DNA of 64,000 nt from Shewanella chilikensis (GCF_002836945.1 NZ_NIJM01000017.1:1-64000), one strand, 5' to 3'; numbered from the stretch's first letter, positions 35,834-46,659 are shown. Translations and numbers: made by a program. The notes: a model not told the origin generated them from the sequence alone.

Positions 35834-37324
35834 ATGATAATAGAAACCATAGTCGATTTTTTGAACTCTCTGCTTTGGGGAAAACTATTGGTCTATGCCT
35901 TGGTGGGCGCTGGCTTGTACTTCACTCTAAGGCTTTTGTTCATTCAGCTCACTCACCTGGGGCATTCTGCCAAGGTGATGGCTACCAGTAGGCAGGGCTG
36001 TGACAGCGGCTTGTCTTCATTTCAGGTATTTTGTACCAGTATGGCCGCAAGAGTCGGTGCCGGTAATATGGCCGGGGTGGCCGTTGCCATAGGTGCAGGT
36101 GGCCCTGGTGCAGTTTTTTGGATGTGGCTCATCGCTCTGTTGGGTATGGCTACGGCCATGATTGAGTCTACTCTGGCTCAGATCTATAAAGTAAAAGATA
36201 AAGATGACCAGTTTCGTGGCGGTCCTTCTTATTATATGGAAAGGGGGCTTGGCCAGCGCTGGATGGGGATTCTTTTCTCCGTATTCTTGATCATCGCCTT
36301 TGGTTTGGTTTTCAATGCCGTTCAGGCCAATACCATTACGGGGGCATTGGAAATTGTGTTTGATGTCAAAGAGGCTTACTGGTTTGACATTAAAGCAACT
36401 TATTGGATAGGTATTCTGCTGGTGATCACCAGTGGCTTGGTCATCATGGGTGGGCTGCGTAAAGTTGCGCGGGTATCCGAGGTAGTTGTACCTATTATGG
36501 CTTTTGCTTATATCTTGATCGCCTTGGTCGTTGTCGGGATGAATATTGAGCAATTGCCGACCATTCTCAAACTGATAGTCAACAGCGCCTTCGGTTGGCA
36601 AGAGGCCGCTGCCGGTGGGGTGGCTTATACTGTGGCTCAGGCGATGCAGTCCGGGATCGCTCGTGGTTTGTTCTCTAACGAGGCGGGCATGGGGAGTGCT
36701 GCCAACGTCGCTGCCAGCGCCTCACCGACACCAAACCATCCTGCCTCCCAGGGGTTTGTACAGATGATAGGGGTGTTTATGGACACTATTGTTATCTGTA
36801 GTGCAACAGCCGCAATAATTTTGCTGGCCGGTGATCTCAGCAGTGTTAATATCGGCGAGGGGGACAAAGGGATCCAACTGACAATAGCGGCATTGACCAC
36901 TCATGTTGGAGATTGGGGTGGCTTTTTTGTGGCTTTTGCCATCTTACTGTTTTGTTTCACCTCAATAATCGCCAACTACTCTTATGCCGAAACCAATGTG
37001 CTGTTCCTTTCCAATAATAGCCGTAAGGTGTTGCCCCTGTTCCGCTTGTGTGTGCTAGGCATGGTGATGTTTGGAGCTGTGGCGAAAATAACCTTGGTAT
37101 GGAATTTGGCCGATCTTTCCATGGGCTTGATGGCGACAGTCAACATCATTGCCTTGGTACTACTTTCCGGTATTGCCATGCGGGTGATTAATGATTACCG
37201 CGATCAGTTGAGTGAAGGCAAAGAACCTGTGTTTGACAAGAGCAAGTTTCCTGAGCTTGAAGAACATATTGAAGAGGGTATCTGGACCGGTGAACCTGTG
37301 GTTCGCAGTGACAAAGGCTGGTAA
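35834..37324 (+). CDS. Alanine/glycine:cation symporter family protein
   Basis: A membrane protein of about 496 residues of the AGCS family (AlsT/AgcS), sodium- or proton-coupled uptake of alanine or glycine. Conserved segments are ARVGAGNMAGVAVAI, GGPSYYMERGLG and a C-terminal FSNEAGMGSAANVAA, with 10 or more membrane segments. The start is uncertain: ATG 35834 has no clear ribosome site, and in-frame starts lie upstream (35780). A terminator follows. Confidence 0.9.
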   Translation: MIIETIVDFLNSLLWGKLLVYALVGAGLYFTLRLLFIQLTHLGHSAKVMATSRQGCDSGLSSFQVFCTSMAARVGAGNMAGVAVAIGAGGPGAVFWMWLIALLGMATAMIESTLAQIYKVKDKDDQFRGGPSYYMERGLGQRWMGILFSVFLIIAFGLVFNAVQANTITGALEIVFDVKEAYWFDIKATYWIGILLVITSGLVIMGGLRKVARVSEVVVPIMAFAYILIALVVVGMNIEQLPTILKLIVNSAFGWQEAAAGGVAYTVAQAMQSGIARGLFSNEAGMGSAANVAASASPTPNHPASQGFVQMIGVFMDTIVICSATAAIILLAGDLSSVNIGEGDKGIQLTIAALTTHVGDWGGFFVAFAILLFCFTSIIANYSYAETNVLFLSNNSRKVLPLFRLCVLGMVMFGAVAKITLVWNLADLSMGLMATVNIIALVLLSGIAMRVINDYRDQLSEGKEPVFDKSKFPELEEHIEEGIWTGEPVVRSDKGW

Positions 37325-37354
37325 CTGAATCCGGCCCCAGATTGGGGCCATCGG

Positions 37355-37385
37355 AAAAACCACGCTATCAATGCGTGGTTTTTTT
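37355..37385 (+). terminator. Rho-independent terminator
   Basis: Stem aaaccacgc / gcgtggttt followed by T residues, 30 bp past the symporter stop codon. Confidence 0.9.
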
Positions 37386-37436
37386 ATTTACTGCCAGTAT
37401 CATGGGCAGTTCTATACCAAATAAGACGGAGTGAAT

Positions 37437-38213
37437 ATGCTGATTTTGGTTTCACCGGCCAAGACGCTGGATTATGACAACCCGGCGGCGGTATCTGAAT
37501 ACAGCCTGCCACAGTTTCTCGAGCACAGCAGCGAGCTTATTCAGGTTTGCCGGGATCTGACCCCAGCCAATATTGCTTCTTTGATGAAAGTCAGTGACAA
37601 AATTGCTGGCTTGAATGCCGCCAGATTCGCCGAGTGGCAGCCTGAATTCACCCCCGAGAATGCCAAGCAAGCACTCTATGCTTTCCGTGGTGACGTATAC
37701 ACAGGTCTGGATGCAGACAGCCTTGCCCCGGAAACGGTTGCTCGGGCTCAGCAGCATCTGCGTATTTTATCCGGACTCTATGGCCTCTTGAGGCCTCTGG
37801 ACTTGATGCAAGCTTATCGGTTAGAAATGGGTACCTCTTTGGCTAATCCCAGGGGCAGTAACCTGTACGCCTTCTGGGGGAATATCATCACAGATGCCAT
37901 TAATCAGGCATTGGCTCAGCAAGGGGATGATATTGTAGTGAATTTGGCGTCCAACGAGTACTTCAAGGCGGTTAAGCCCAAGCAGGTTGCCGGACGTATT
38001 ATCACGCCGGTGTTCAAAGACTGCAAAAATGGTCAGTATAAGGTAATAAGCTTCTACGCCAAGAAGGCCAGAGGCATGATGGCGCGCTACCTGTTGGAGC
38101 AAGAGGAACAGAGTCTGGAGCGATTAAAGGCATTTAACAGCGCCGGCTATTATTACAGTGAAGCCGAGTCCAGCCCAGGCTCCCCTGTGTTTTTGCGGGA
38201 AGAACAGAGCTGA
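37437..38213 (+). CDS. yaaA: Peroxide stress protein YaaA
   Basis: A 258-residue member of the YaaA (DUF328) family, which lowers free iron during hydrogen peroxide stress. The N-terminus [13 protein letters not shown] and the [12 protein letters not shown] and NLASNEYFK motifs are diagnostic. The ATG at 37437 has a ggag ribosome site; a GTG two codons earlier is less likely. Confidence 0.94.
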   Translation: MLILVSPAKTLDYDNPAAVSEYSLPQFLEHSSELIQVCRDLTPANIASLMKVSDKIAGLNAARFAEWQPEFTPENAKQALYAFRGDVYTGLDADSLAPETVARAQQHLRILSGLYGLLRPLDLMQAYRLEMGTSLANPRGSNLYAFWGNIITDAINQALAQQGDDIVVNLASNEYFKAVKPKQVAGRIITPVFKDCKNGQYKVISFYAKKARGMMARYLLEQEEQSLERLKAFNSAGYYYSEAESSPGSPVFLREEQS

Positions 38214-38240
38214 TACCCTTTCCCGCTATATAAAGATAAG

Positions 38241-38267
38241 AAAGCCGTTCATTATTGAACGGCTTTT
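38241..38267 (+). terminator. Rho-independent terminator of yaaA
   Basis: Stem aaagccgttc / gaacggcttt with a six-base AT loop; it may also serve the convergent peptidase gene. Confidence 0.8.
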
Positions 38268-38286
38268 GGCTTCTAAAGCGTGTGAT

Positions 38287-39690
38287 TTACTGTTTGGCAG
38301 GCAGCGGTCGCAGTTCCAGTTCTGACTGTGCCATCAAATAGGCGAACTGGGCATAGGCCGCAACGTTTTGTGCCAGCGCCTTGGGATCTATCTTGTCCAG
38401 GGTATCGTTGGGGGTGTGGTGGTAGTCAAAGTAATCGGTACCATCCTGGCGCAGGGAGGCCACAGGAACGCCACTGGCCGGCAGCATGGAAACATCCGGG
38501 CCACCATAGGCGCTGTTGTCACCTGCGGCAACGCCGTTTCGCTGCATTACTTGGGTCAGTTGCTGTAGTTTGGGCAGCACTTGCTCATTGACCTGAAAGT
38601 CGATGCGATAGATAGGGCCAGCCCCGAAATCGGATTCGGCGGCGATATAGTGTTTATCCAGCTCTGCAGCGTGGGCCTTGGCATAAGCCTTACCACCAAC
38701 CAAGCCTATCTCTTCGGCCGCATAGAGCACGACACGTACTGTGCGTGCAGGTTTTTCCGGTAAATCCTGGATAAGCTTACCGGCAGCGGTGACAATCGCG
38801 ACCCCGGCACCGTCATCTATGGCTCCCGTGCCTTCATCCCAGGAGTCCAGATGAGCGCCAATCAGCACGATTTCATCTGGCTTGCTGCTGCCGGTGACTT
38901 CGGCGATGACGTTATAGGAAATGGCACTGCCCTTGTTCTCGGGTGACATCTTTAAAGCGAGGGTGATATCGGCAGATCGCTTGAGCATGGCATTGACCAG
39001 ATCCGCATCCGGCGCCGACATGGCCGCTGCCGGGATCCGCTTTAAGCCTTCTTCATAACGCATGGTGCCGGTATGGGCCATACGGTCATGATCTGTACCT
39101 ATCGAACGGATAACTATCGCCAAGGCACCTTTTCGCGCGGCCTCTATTGCTCCTCGTGAGCGGCCACCTACGCTCTTGCCATAACCTTTACCTGTCTTGT
39201 GGCGCTCGGTTTTCTGATCGATAAAGACAATTTTCCCGGTAACATCATCAGGATTGGCTTCTTTAAGTGCAGCCAGGCTGTCGAAACGAACTATCTTGGC
39301 CGTGATCCCTTCTGCCGGAGTGGCCACACTACCTCCTAATGCCGTGATAACCAGAGGCTGTTGGAAGGGGGCCACTATGCTGGCACTGGCTTCACCGCGT
39401 TCCCACACCGGGACTTCCACTGCTTCTTTATAAACACGGTCAAAACCCAGTGACTGCAGCTTTTTTTCCGCCCAGGCAACCGCCACAGCGTCTTTTGGGC
39501 TACCAGCCAGGCGAGGGCCAACTTCCACTGTTAAAGATTCCACAATTTGAAAGCCGAGGTCAGAACCTAGGGCTTTTTGCTGCAATGATTCAGCAAGCAG
39601 TTGATTTGTATCGGAAGGTGAGGGGGATTGACAGCCAATAAGTGATGAAATCAACAGTGGAAGTAACAGGGCGGTTCGATAGTTTTTCAT
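38287..39690 (-). CDS. M28 family zinc peptidase, lipoprotein
   Basis: A 467-residue aminopeptidase of the M28 family with a lipobox (ISSLIGCQS, Cys 20) and so a membrane-anchored envelope enzyme. Metal ligands fall in GAHLDSWDEGTGAIDDGAG (His and Asp), AAEEIGLVGG (Glu) and further downstream. The PA-like insert at about 110-270 is typical. A ggaaa ribosome site precedes the ATG. It is monocistronic. Confidence 0.92.
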   Translation of the reverse strand: MKNYRTALLLPLLISSLIGCQSPSPSDTNQLLAESLQQKALGSDLGFQIVESLTVEVGPRLAGSPKDAVAVAWAEKKLQSLGFDRVYKEAVEVPVWERGEASASIVAPFQQPLVITALGGSVATPAEGITAKIVRFDSLAALKEANPDDVTGKIVFIDQKTERHKTGKGYGKSVGGRSRGAIEAARKGALAIVIRSIGTDHDRMAHTGTMRYEEGLKRIPAAAMSAPDADLVNAMLKRSADITLALKMSPENKGSAISYNVIAEVTGSSKPDEIVLIGAHLDSWDEGTGAIDDGAGVAIVTAAGKLIQDLPEKPARTVRVVLYAAEEIGLVGGKAYAKAHAAELDKHYIAAESDFGAGPIYRIDFQVNEQVLPKLQQLTQVMQRNGVAAGDNSAYGGPDVSMLPASGVPVASLRQDGTDYFDYHHTPNDTLDKIDPKALAQNVAAYAQFAYLMAQSELELRPLPAKQ

Positions 39691-39825
39691 GTGTTTCCTT
39701 TGTTTTTATTAGGTATGTCCCATTTTTGAAAACAATCTAACAAAAAGTGTGCTTTATGTCCCGACTATCTCCGTAAGGCAAGGCTATATTAGGGACGGAG
39801 TTTGTATTAGGAGAATAGGCTCGTC

Positions 39826-40122
39826 ATGAATATTGAGTTGATGCAGCAGCGAGCGGACCATGCCGTCGTATTATTGAAGGCGCTGGCCAATGAGAGGCGT
39901 TTATTTATTCTGTGCTATCTCCTGAGTGAGGGAGAGATGTGCGTTGGGGAAATGAACAAGAAACTGGGATTGAGTCAGTCGGCTTTGTCTCAGCATCTGG
40001 CTTGGTTGCGTAAAGACAATCTGGTGGCAACCCGCAAAGAAGCCCAGACAGTGTACTATTCGCTCAAGAGTGAAGAAGTGCGCGAAATCATCAAGCTGTT
40101 GAATAACATCTATTGTCATTGA
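39826..40122 (+). CDS. hlyU: HlyU-type ArsR family regulator
   Basis: A 98-residue winged-helix repressor of the ArsR/SmtB family, closest to Vibrio HlyU (ALANERRLFILCYLL, LGLSQSALSQHLAWLR, RKEAQTVYYSLKSEEV). It keeps the two Cys of HlyU, one in ILC (about residue 28) and one near the end (NNIYCH), which form a redox switch there. In Vibrio HlyU controls haemolysin or RTX genes; no such gene lies next to it here, so its target is unknown. Confidence 0.9.
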   Translation: MNIELMQQRADHAVVLLKALANERRLFILCYLLSEGEMCVGEMNKKLGLSQSALSQHLAWLRKDNLVATRKEAQTVYYSLKSEEVREIIKLLNNIYCH

Positions 40123-40142
40123 TGTTATTGAATTTCAGATAT

Positions 40143-40172
40143 AAAAAAACCGGCAAATGCCGGTTTTTTTTA
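40143..40172. terminator. Bidirectional terminator
   Basis: Stem aaaaaaaccggc / gccggttttttt between the convergent hlyU and rpsT genes, with T runs on both strands. Confidence 0.9.
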
Positions 40173-40185
40173 TGCTTGTATCGAA

Positions 40186-40452
40186 TTAAGCAGCCAGTGC
40201 TTTGATACGAGCGTTCAGACGAGCCTTATGACGGGCAGCCTTGTTCTTGTGGATCAGGCCTTTGGTTGCCATACGGTCAAGAATGGGTTGTGCAACAGCG
40301 AAAGCTTCAGTAGCCGCTTTGTGATCGCCAGCTTTGATAGCAGCGATAACTTTTTTCACGTAGGTACGCAACATAGAGCGACGGCTAGCGTTGTGTTGAC
40401 GACGCTTTTCTGATTGAAGCGCGCGCTTCTTTGCAGTCTTGCTATTAGCCAA
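40186..40452 (-). CDS. rpsT: 30S ribosomal protein S20
   Basis: An 88-residue basic ribosomal protein ([20 protein letters not shown] at the start). The start is a TTG at 40452 with an aggag ribosome site, matching the UUG start used by E. coli rpsT; the open frame runs 22 codons further upstream, but that stretch is not S20. UUG initiation limits expression and may allow autoregulation, as known in E. coli. Confidence 0.96.
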   Translation of the reverse strand: MANSKTAKKRALQSEKRRQHNASRRSMLRTYVKKVIAAIKAGDHKAATEAFAVAQPILDRMATKGLIHKNKAARHKARLNARIKALAA

Positions 40453-40707
40453 GGTGCAACTCCTAAAAACTGGATTTGATACTTTTAAAGGCCGAGGAGA
40501 ATGCCCGGTTTTCGCCACTTTGTCAATGACAATGATTGAATATCCATCATAAAGATAAATTAATCCAACCTGATTTGGCTATCCTCAACCCAACTCGTGT
40601 AAGATGTGGCGCAATTCTACCAGCAATTGCTGGCATGTGACAGAGCTTAAGTGGAATTTTTGAGACTTGTCGCCGTTTATGGCGGCCTGAGTCTTCTGGG
40701 GGAATAT

Positions 40708-42267
40708 TTGAGCAAAAAATTGGTACGGTCCGGCGCCATTGTCAGCGTCATGACCTTGATTTCCCGTGTGTTGGGATTAATACGGGATGTGGTAGTCGCC
40801 AACTTGATGGGCGCAGGCAGCAGTGCCGATGTGTTCTTTTTTGCCAATAAGATCCCTAACTTTTTGCGGCGATTGTTTGCTGAGGGTGCCTTTGCTCAGG
40901 CCTTTGTACCTGTATTGACTCAATATCAGGAGAAAGAGTCCAGCGAAGAAGTCAAAATCTTATTATCAAAGGTTGCCGGTACCTTGGGGTTATTGGTGAC
41001 AATAGTGACCCTGATTGGGGTTCTGGCTTCGCCAATACTGACGGCTTTGTTCGGTGCCGGCTGGTTTATGGCCTGGGTTAATGGTGAGCCTGACGGCGCC
41101 AAGTTTGAACTGGCCTCGTTAATGTTGAAGATTACCTTTCCCTATCTATGGTTTATCACTTTCACCGCCTTGGCCGGCTCGATTCTCAATACCCGGGGCC
41201 GCTTTGCCGTTTCAGCTTTTACCCCGGTATTTCTCAATGTTGCCATTATCGCTGCAGCCCTGTGGTTGAGCCCCACCCTTGATAAGCCTGAAATAGGTTT
41301 GGCCTGGGGGGTGTTCTTTGGTGGTGTGATTCAGTTTTTGTTTCAAATTCCTTTTCTGCTGCAGGAAAAAGCGTTGGTCAAGCCCTCATGGGGCTGGAAT
41401 CATCCCGGGGTGGTCAAAATCCGTACTCTGATGATCCCGGCATTATTTGGGGTTTCTGTGTCGCAAATTAACCTGCTGCTGGACACTTTTATCGCCAGTT
41501 TTTTGGTCACAGGTTCCATCAGTTGGCTCTATTATTCTGACCGCTTGTTGGAGTTTCCGCTGGGGTTATTTGGTATCGCCATTGCCACAGTTATTTTGCC
41601 TGCCTTGTCCAAAAAACATGTCAATGCCGAGGGTGAGGGCTTTGGTCGCACCATGGATTGGGGGATTCGCGCCATTCTGCTGCTGGGTTTACCGGCCATG
41701 ATGGGGCTGATTGTATTGGCTCAGCCCATGTTGATGGTGCTTTTTATGCGTGGCGCTTTTAGCATTAGTGACGTGGAAATGGCTTCCTATTCTCTGGTGG
41801 CCTACGGCACAGGTTTGTTGAGTTTTATGCTGATCAAGGTGCTGGCGCCCGGATATTATGCCCGTCAGGACACTAAGACACCTGTGCGTTATGGCATCAT
41901 TGCTATGGTTAGCAACATGGGTTTCAATATTATTTTTGCGGTGCCATTTGGGTATGTAGGACTGGCGATCGCCACTTCGCTGTCTGCTTTACTTAACGCC
42001 GCCCTGTTATATCGAGGTTTGCACCTGGCTGGTGTATATAGAGTTAGTAGGCAAACTATTATCTTTTTTATCAAGACTTTATTGGCAACAGCGGCAATGG
42101 TTTGCCTGCTGATCTATTTTTCACCAGAGCAGGCTCAATGGCTTGAGTGGTCATTTATTGAGCGAGTTAGTCATCTGTTTTCCCTGATACTCGGCGGTGC
42201 TTTAGGGTACTTTATGGCACTGGTACTACTTGGGATCCGTCCGTGGCGGCTCAAAGCCCGGAACTGA
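40708..42267 (+). CDS. murJ: Lipid II flippase MurJ
   Basis: A protein of about 519 residues of the MurJ (MviN) family, which flips lipid II across the inner membrane for cell-wall synthesis. It has about 14 membrane segments and the family core SRVLGLIRDVVVANLMGAG, followed by FFANKIPNFLRRLFAEGAF. TTG at 40708 with ggggga five bases upstream gives the normal N-terminus (MSKKLVRSG); a GTG at 40651 would add 19 residues. Confidence 0.94.
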   Translation: MSKKLVRSGAIVSVMTLISRVLGLIRDVVVANLMGAGSSADVFFFANKIPNFLRRLFAEGAFAQAFVPVLTQYQEKESSEEVKILLSKVAGTLGLLVTIVTLIGVLASPILTALFGAGWFMAWVNGEPDGAKFELASLMLKITFPYLWFITFTALAGSILNTRGRFAVSAFTPVFLNVAIIAAALWLSPTLDKPEIGLAWGVFFGGVIQFLFQIPFLLQEKALVKPSWGWNHPGVVKIRTLMIPALFGVSVSQINLLLDTFIASFLVTGSISWLYYSDRLLEFPLGLFGIAIATVILPALSKKHVNAEGEGFGRTMDWGIRAILLLGLPAMMGLIVLAQPMLMVLFMRGAFSISDVEMASYSLVAYGTGLLSFMLIKVLAPGYYARQDTKTPVRYGIIAMVSNMGFNIIFAVPFGYVGLAIATSLSALLNAALLYRGLHLAGVYRVSRQTIIFFIKTLLATAAMVCLLIYFSPEQAQWLEWSFIERVSHLFSLILGGALGYFMALVLLGIRPWRLKARN

Positions 42268-42332
42268 GGGCTGATTCTGCTGCCGAGCTGTTATATAATC
42301 CGCCAATTTACGTTTGAGCAGTCATTGATTTC

Positions 42333-43268
42333 ATGGAACTGATTCGCGGAATACACAATATATTGCCGGCCCATCGCGGTTGTGTGCTGACCATAGGTAA
42401 CTTTGATGGTGTACACAGGGGCCATGCCGAAGTGATAGCCAATCTGGTCAAGAAGGCGCGTCACTTTGGTTTGCCCGCCACCCTGATGACATTTGAGCCG
42501 CAACCGCAGGAACTGTTTCGCGGCCAGGATGCCCCTGCGCGCTTGAGCCTGCTTCGTGATAAGGTCAGGTTGCTTGCTGAACTGGGAATAGACAGACTTG
42601 TGTGTGTCAATTTCAATCAAAAGTTTGCCCAAATGCCGGCCAAGGAGTTTGTCGAAGAGCTGCTGGTGCGTAAACTTGGGGTCAAGTATCTGGTGGTTGG
42701 TGATGATTTCTGTTTTGGACGGGCGCGTCAGGGCAACTTTGAACTGCTTCGAACAGCCGGTGAACAACATGGTTTTGCGGTAGTCAGTACCCAAAGCTTT
42801 TTGGTTGGCGATCACCGGGTCAGTTCCACCATGGTCAGAGAAGCGCTGGCCAAGGGCAATCTTGATCAGGCCAGACGTTTATTGGGACATCCCTATACTC
42901 TCAGTGGTAAGGTGGCCCATGGCAAAAAGCTGGGCCGGACGCTGGGGTTCCCCACAGCTAATATTGCTATGAAGCGTAAAGTGGTTCCTGTTAGGGGCGT
43001 CTTTGCGGTCAGGCTCTGGTGGGACGGCAGTGAGCAATACGATGGTGTTGCCAATGTGGGTTTTCGCCCGACGGTTCAAGGACAAAACTGCCAGTTGGAA
43101 GTGCACCTGTTTGACTTTGACGGTGACCTCTACGGGCGTAAAGTAGAAGTGGAATTAGTGGCCAAGATCCGTGACGAGAAACCGTTCGAGTCCCTTGAGG
43201 CACTTAAGAAACAAATAATGAATGACGCTGATGAGGCTCGCGCCTTACTCAGCAATGAAGCAGGCTGA
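42333..43268 (+). CDS. ribF: Bifunctional riboflavin kinase/FAD synthetase
   Basis: A 311-residue enzyme that makes FMN from riboflavin and FAD from FMN. The N-terminal adenylyltransferase domain has GNFDGVHRGH (about residue 23) and SSTMVREAL; the C-terminal kinase domain has GRTLGFPTANI and FDFDGDLYGR. It lies before ileS with a 33 bp gap, the order seen in many gammaproteobacteria. Confidence 0.96.
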   Translation: MELIRGIHNILPAHRGCVLTIGNFDGVHRGHAEVIANLVKKARHFGLPATLMTFEPQPQELFRGQDAPARLSLLRDKVRLLAELGIDRLVCVNFNQKFAQMPAKEFVEELLVRKLGVKYLVVGDDFCFGRARQGNFELLRTAGEQHGFAVVSTQSFLVGDHRVSSTMVREALAKGNLDQARRLLGHPYTLSGKVAHGKKLGRTLGFPTANIAMKRKVVPVRGVFAVRLWWDGSEQYDGVANVGFRPTVQGQNCQLEVHLFDFDGDLYGRKVEVELVAKIRDEKPFESLEALKKQIMNDADEARALLSNEAG

Positions 43269-43301
43269 GCTCTCTTAGCTAAATTAATGGTATTAGGATC
43301 A

Positions 43302-46127
43302 ATGAGCGACTATAAATCAACTTTGAATTTGCCGGAAACCGAGTTTCCGATGCGTGGTAATTTGGCAAATCGCGAGCCAGAGATGTTGAAACGCTGGACC
43401 GAGGAGAATCTGTACCAACAGATCCGTGATAGCCGTATTGGCCGCAAGCTTTTCGTTCTGCACGATGGCCCTCCATATGCGAATGGCGATATTCATATTG
43501 GTCACTCAGTTAACAAGATCCTCAAAGATATTATTATCAAATCCAAGACTTTGTCTGGCTTTGATGCGCCTTACGTTCCCGGTTGGGATTGTCATGGTCT
43601 GCCGATTGAACTCAAGGTAGAACAGAAAGTGGGTAAGCCAGGGCAGAAAATCTCTGCCGCCGAGTTTCGTGACGAGTGCCGTAAGTATGCCGCCAAACAG
43701 GTGGATGGTCAGCGCAATGACTTTATCCGTCTCGGTGTGCTCGGTGACTGGTTTAAACCTTACCTGACCATGGATTTCAGCACTGAGGCCAACATCATTC
43801 GCTCATTGGCCAAAGTGATTGATAACGGCCACCTGCACAAAGGGGTTAAGCCGGTGCATTGGTGTACCGACTGTGGTTCTGCCCTGGCCGAAGCCGAAGT
43901 GGAATATGAAGACAAGACTTCACCGGCTATAGACGTGGCCTTTACCGCTGCGGACAAGGCTAAGGTTCTGGCCGCTTTTGGTGTTGACGCCTACCAAGCC
44001 CAAGTCTCCATGGTTATCTGGACCACTACTCCCTGGACCTTGCCTGCCAACCGCGCGCTGTCTCTGAGCCCGGATTTGGACTATGTGCTGGTAGAGGTAG
44101 AGTCTGAAGACGGCGCCAAGCAAGCCGTTATTCTGGCTGAAGCCCTGGTGGAAAGCTGTATCGCCCGTTATGGAGTTAAGAGCCATCAGATCCTTGGTCG
44201 TGCCAAAGGTGCCGAGCTTGAGTTGATGCAGTTCCAGCACCCTTTCTATGATTTCAGTGTACCGGCGATTCTTGGCGATCACGTAACCACAGAATCAGGT
44301 ACCGGTGTGGTACACACAGCACCTGGACACGGTCAGGACGACTTTGTGGTTGGCCAGCAGTATGGTCTGGAAGTGGCTAATCCTGTGGGTGATAACGGCG
44401 TTTACAAGGCGGATACCCCGCTGTTTGCCGGCAAACATGTGTTCAAGGCCAATGATGAAATTGTGGCGCTGCTGCAGGAAAAAGGTGCCTTGCTGCACCG
44501 CGAAGCTTATCGTCACAGCTACCCTCACTGCTGGCGCCACAAGACTCCTATTATCTTCCGTGCCACACCGCAGTGGTTTATCTCCATGGATAACAAAGGG
44601 CTGCGTACTCAAGCTATGGGTGAAATTGAGCAAACCCAGTGGATCCCGGATTGGGGACAGAGCCGGATTGAGAAGATGGTCGAGAACCGTCCTGACTGGT
44701 GTATCTCGCGCCAGCGTACCTGGGGCGTGCCTATCACTCTGTTTGTTCACAAGGAAACCGAAGAGCTGCATCCAGACAGCGTGGCCTTGATGGAGCGTGT
44801 TGCTCATCGCATTGAGCAGCAGGGCATTCAAGCCTGGTGGGATCTGGATGAGTCTGAGATCCTGGGTGAAGATGCGGCCCAATACCGCAAAGTGACCGAC
44901 ACTCTGGATGTTTGGTATGACTCAGGTTCGACCTTCTCATCAGTGGTTGCCGCCCGCCCTGAATTCCAGGGGCAGGGAATTGACCTCTATCTGGAAGGCT
45001 CGGATCAGCACCGTGGTTGGTTTATGTCATCACTGATGATTTCAACTGCCATGAACGGCAAGGCTCCTTACAAGCAGGTACTGACTCACGGCTTTACCGT
45101 GGATGGCAAGGGCCGCAAGATGTCCAAGTCTATCGGCAATGTGATTGCACCACAGCAGGTAACCAACAAACTGGGCGCCGATATTCTGCGTCTGTGGGTG
45201 GCTTCTACCGACTACAGCGGTGAAATGACGGTATCCGATGAGATCCTCAACCGTAGCGCCGATGCTTATCGCCGTATCCGTAACACAGCCCGCTTCCTGC
45301 TGGCCAACCTGAGCGGTTTTGAGCCAGAGACAGACATGATCGCCATCGAAGACATGGTGGCGCTGGATCGCTGGGTGGTGCGCCGCGCTGCCAAGCTGCA
45401 GGAAGAGTTGTTGGAAGCCTATGATGCTTACAACTTCCACATAGTGACCCAGAAGCTGATGCAATTCTGCTCGGTTGAATTGGGCAGCTTCTATCTGGAT
45501 ATCATCAAGGACAGACAGTATACCGCCAAGCGTGATGGTCACGCCCGTCGCAGTTGTCAGTCGGCTCTGTATCTGATTGCCGAAGCCATGGTGCGTTGGG
45601 TTGCCCCTATCCTCAGCTTCACTGCCGATGAAATCTGGCAGTTGCTGCCGGGTAAGCGTGACGCCTATGTGTTTACTCAGGAATGGTTCCAGGGCCTCAA
45701 GGCCGTACAGTTGGACTCAGATCTGAGTGATGAATACTGGGCTCAGTTGCTGCAGGTTCGTGATGAAGTCAACAAGGCGCTGGAGCAGGGCCGCCGCGAT
45801 AAACTGATCGGCGGCGCGCTGGAAGCCGAGGTAACTCTGTTTGCCGATGCAGCGCTGACTGAAGCTTTGGCCAAACTGGGTGACGAGCTGCGCTTTGTGC
45901 TGCTGACCTCCAAGGCTGTGGTCAAGCCGCTTGCCGATGCACCTGCCGATGCCCGTGAAACTGAACTGGCATCACTTAAGCTCTGCGTCGCCAAGTCCGA
46001 AGCGGCCAAGTGTGACCGCTGCTGGCACCACAGAGAAGACGTTGGCCAGATCGCTGAGCATCCACTGCTGTGTGGCCGCTGTGTGACCAATATCGAAGGA
46101 GAAGGTGAACAACGCCTGTTCGCCTGA
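43302..46127 (+). CDS. ileS: Isoleucyl-tRNA synthetase
   Basis: A 941-residue class I synthetase. HIGH motif at 65-68 (DIHIGHS), KMSKS in [10 protein letters not shown] near residue 605, an editing domain in between, and a C-terminal zinc site ([15 protein letters not shown]). ATG 43302 with aggat upstream matches the family N-terminus ([10 protein letters not shown]); the frame opens five codons earlier. Confidence 0.97.
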   Translation: MSDYKSTLNLPETEFPMRGNLANREPEMLKRWTEENLYQQIRDSRIGRKLFVLHDGPPYANGDIHIGHSVNKILKDIIIKSKTLSGFDAPYVPGWDCHGLPIELKVEQKVGKPGQKISAAEFRDECRKYAAKQVDGQRNDFIRLGVLGDWFKPYLTMDFSTEANIIRSLAKVIDNGHLHKGVKPVHWCTDCGSALAEAEVEYEDKTSPAIDVAFTAADKAKVLAAFGVDAYQAQVSMVIWTTTPWTLPANRALSLSPDLDYVLVEVESEDGAKQAVILAEALVESCIARYGVKSHQILGRAKGAELELMQFQHPFYDFSVPAILGDHVTTESGTGVVHTAPGHGQDDFVVGQQYGLEVANPVGDNGVYKADTPLFAGKHVFKANDEIVALLQEKGALLHREAYRHSYPHCWRHKTPIIFRATPQWFISMDNKGLRTQAMGEIEQTQWIPDWGQSRIEKMVENRPDWCISRQRTWGVPITLFVHKETEELHPDSVALMERVAHRIEQQGIQAWWDLDESEILGEDAAQYRKVTDTLDVWYDSGSTFSSVVAARPEFQGQGIDLYLEGSDQHRGWFMSSLMISTAMNGKAPYKQVLTHGFTVDGKGRKMSKSIGNVIAPQQVTNKLGADILRLWVASTDYSGEMTVSDEILNRSADAYRRIRNTARFLLANLSGFEPETDMIAIEDMVALDRWVVRRAAKLQEELLEAYDAYNFHIVTQKLMQFCSVELGSFYLDIIKDRQYTAKRDGHARRSCQSALYLIAEAMVRWVAPILSFTADEIWQLLPGKRDAYVFTQEWFQGLKAVQLDSDLSDEYWAQLLQVRDEVNKALEQGRRDKLIGGALEAEVTLFADAALTEALAKLGDELRFVLLTSKAVVKPLADAPADARETELASLKLCVAKSEAAKCDRCWHHREDVGQIAEHPLLCGRCVTNIEGEGEQRLFA

Positions 46128-46138
46128 GGATAATAAAC

Positions 46139-46654
46139 ATGCCCGCAGACTGGAAACAAAGTGGCCTGCGCTGGTATTGGGTGGCTGTGTTGGCTTTTTT
46201 GGCTGACCAGCTGTCCAAACAGTGGGTATTGGGTAACTTCAAGCTGTATGAGTCGGTGCAGCTGTTGCCTTTTTTTAATCTGACCTATGTGCGCAACTAC
46301 GGCGCAGCCTTCAGCTTCCTTAGTGATGCCGGTGGCTGGCAGCGTTGGTTGTTCACCGCCGTCGCCGTCGGCTTCAGTGTGTTGCTGACCGTTTGGCTTA
46401 GACGGCAATCGGCTGGATTGTGGCGCCTAAACCTGGCTTATACTCTGGTGATTGGCGGCGCGCTGGGAAATCTTGTCGATCGTCTGATGCATGGTTTTGT
46501 GGTGGATTTCCTCGATTTCTACTGGAAAACCAGCCACTATCCGGCATTCAATATCGCTGACTCGGCTATTTGTGTTGGCGCAGTCCTGATCATCTGGGAT
46601 TCATTTTTCGGCGGTGACAAGGCCGCTTCCAAGCAGAATGAAGCCAAGGAGTAA
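46139..46654 (+). CDS. lspA: Lipoprotein signal peptidase
   Basis: A 171-residue type II signal peptidase with four membrane segments. It cleaves prolipoproteins at the lipobox. Catalytic Asp candidates are in VVDFLDF and FNIADSAICVG; the NYGAAFSF and GNLVDR motifs are present. It sits 11 bp after ileS and shares its transcript. Confidence 0.96.
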   Translation: MPADWKQSGLRWYWVAVLAFLADQLSKQWVLGNFKLYESVQLLPFFNLTYVRNYGAAFSFLSDAGGWQRWLFTAVAVGFSVLLTVWLRRQSAGLWRLNLAYTLVIGGALGNLVDRLMHGFVVDFLDFYWKTSHYPAFNIADSAICVGAVLIIWDSFFGGDKAASKQNEAKE

Positions 46655-46659
46655 CGCAG

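Noticed and set aside
38328-38591. Plus-strand frames opposite the M28 peptidase
   Set aside because: They are antisense to a conserved enzyme with metal-binding motifs in the other strand.
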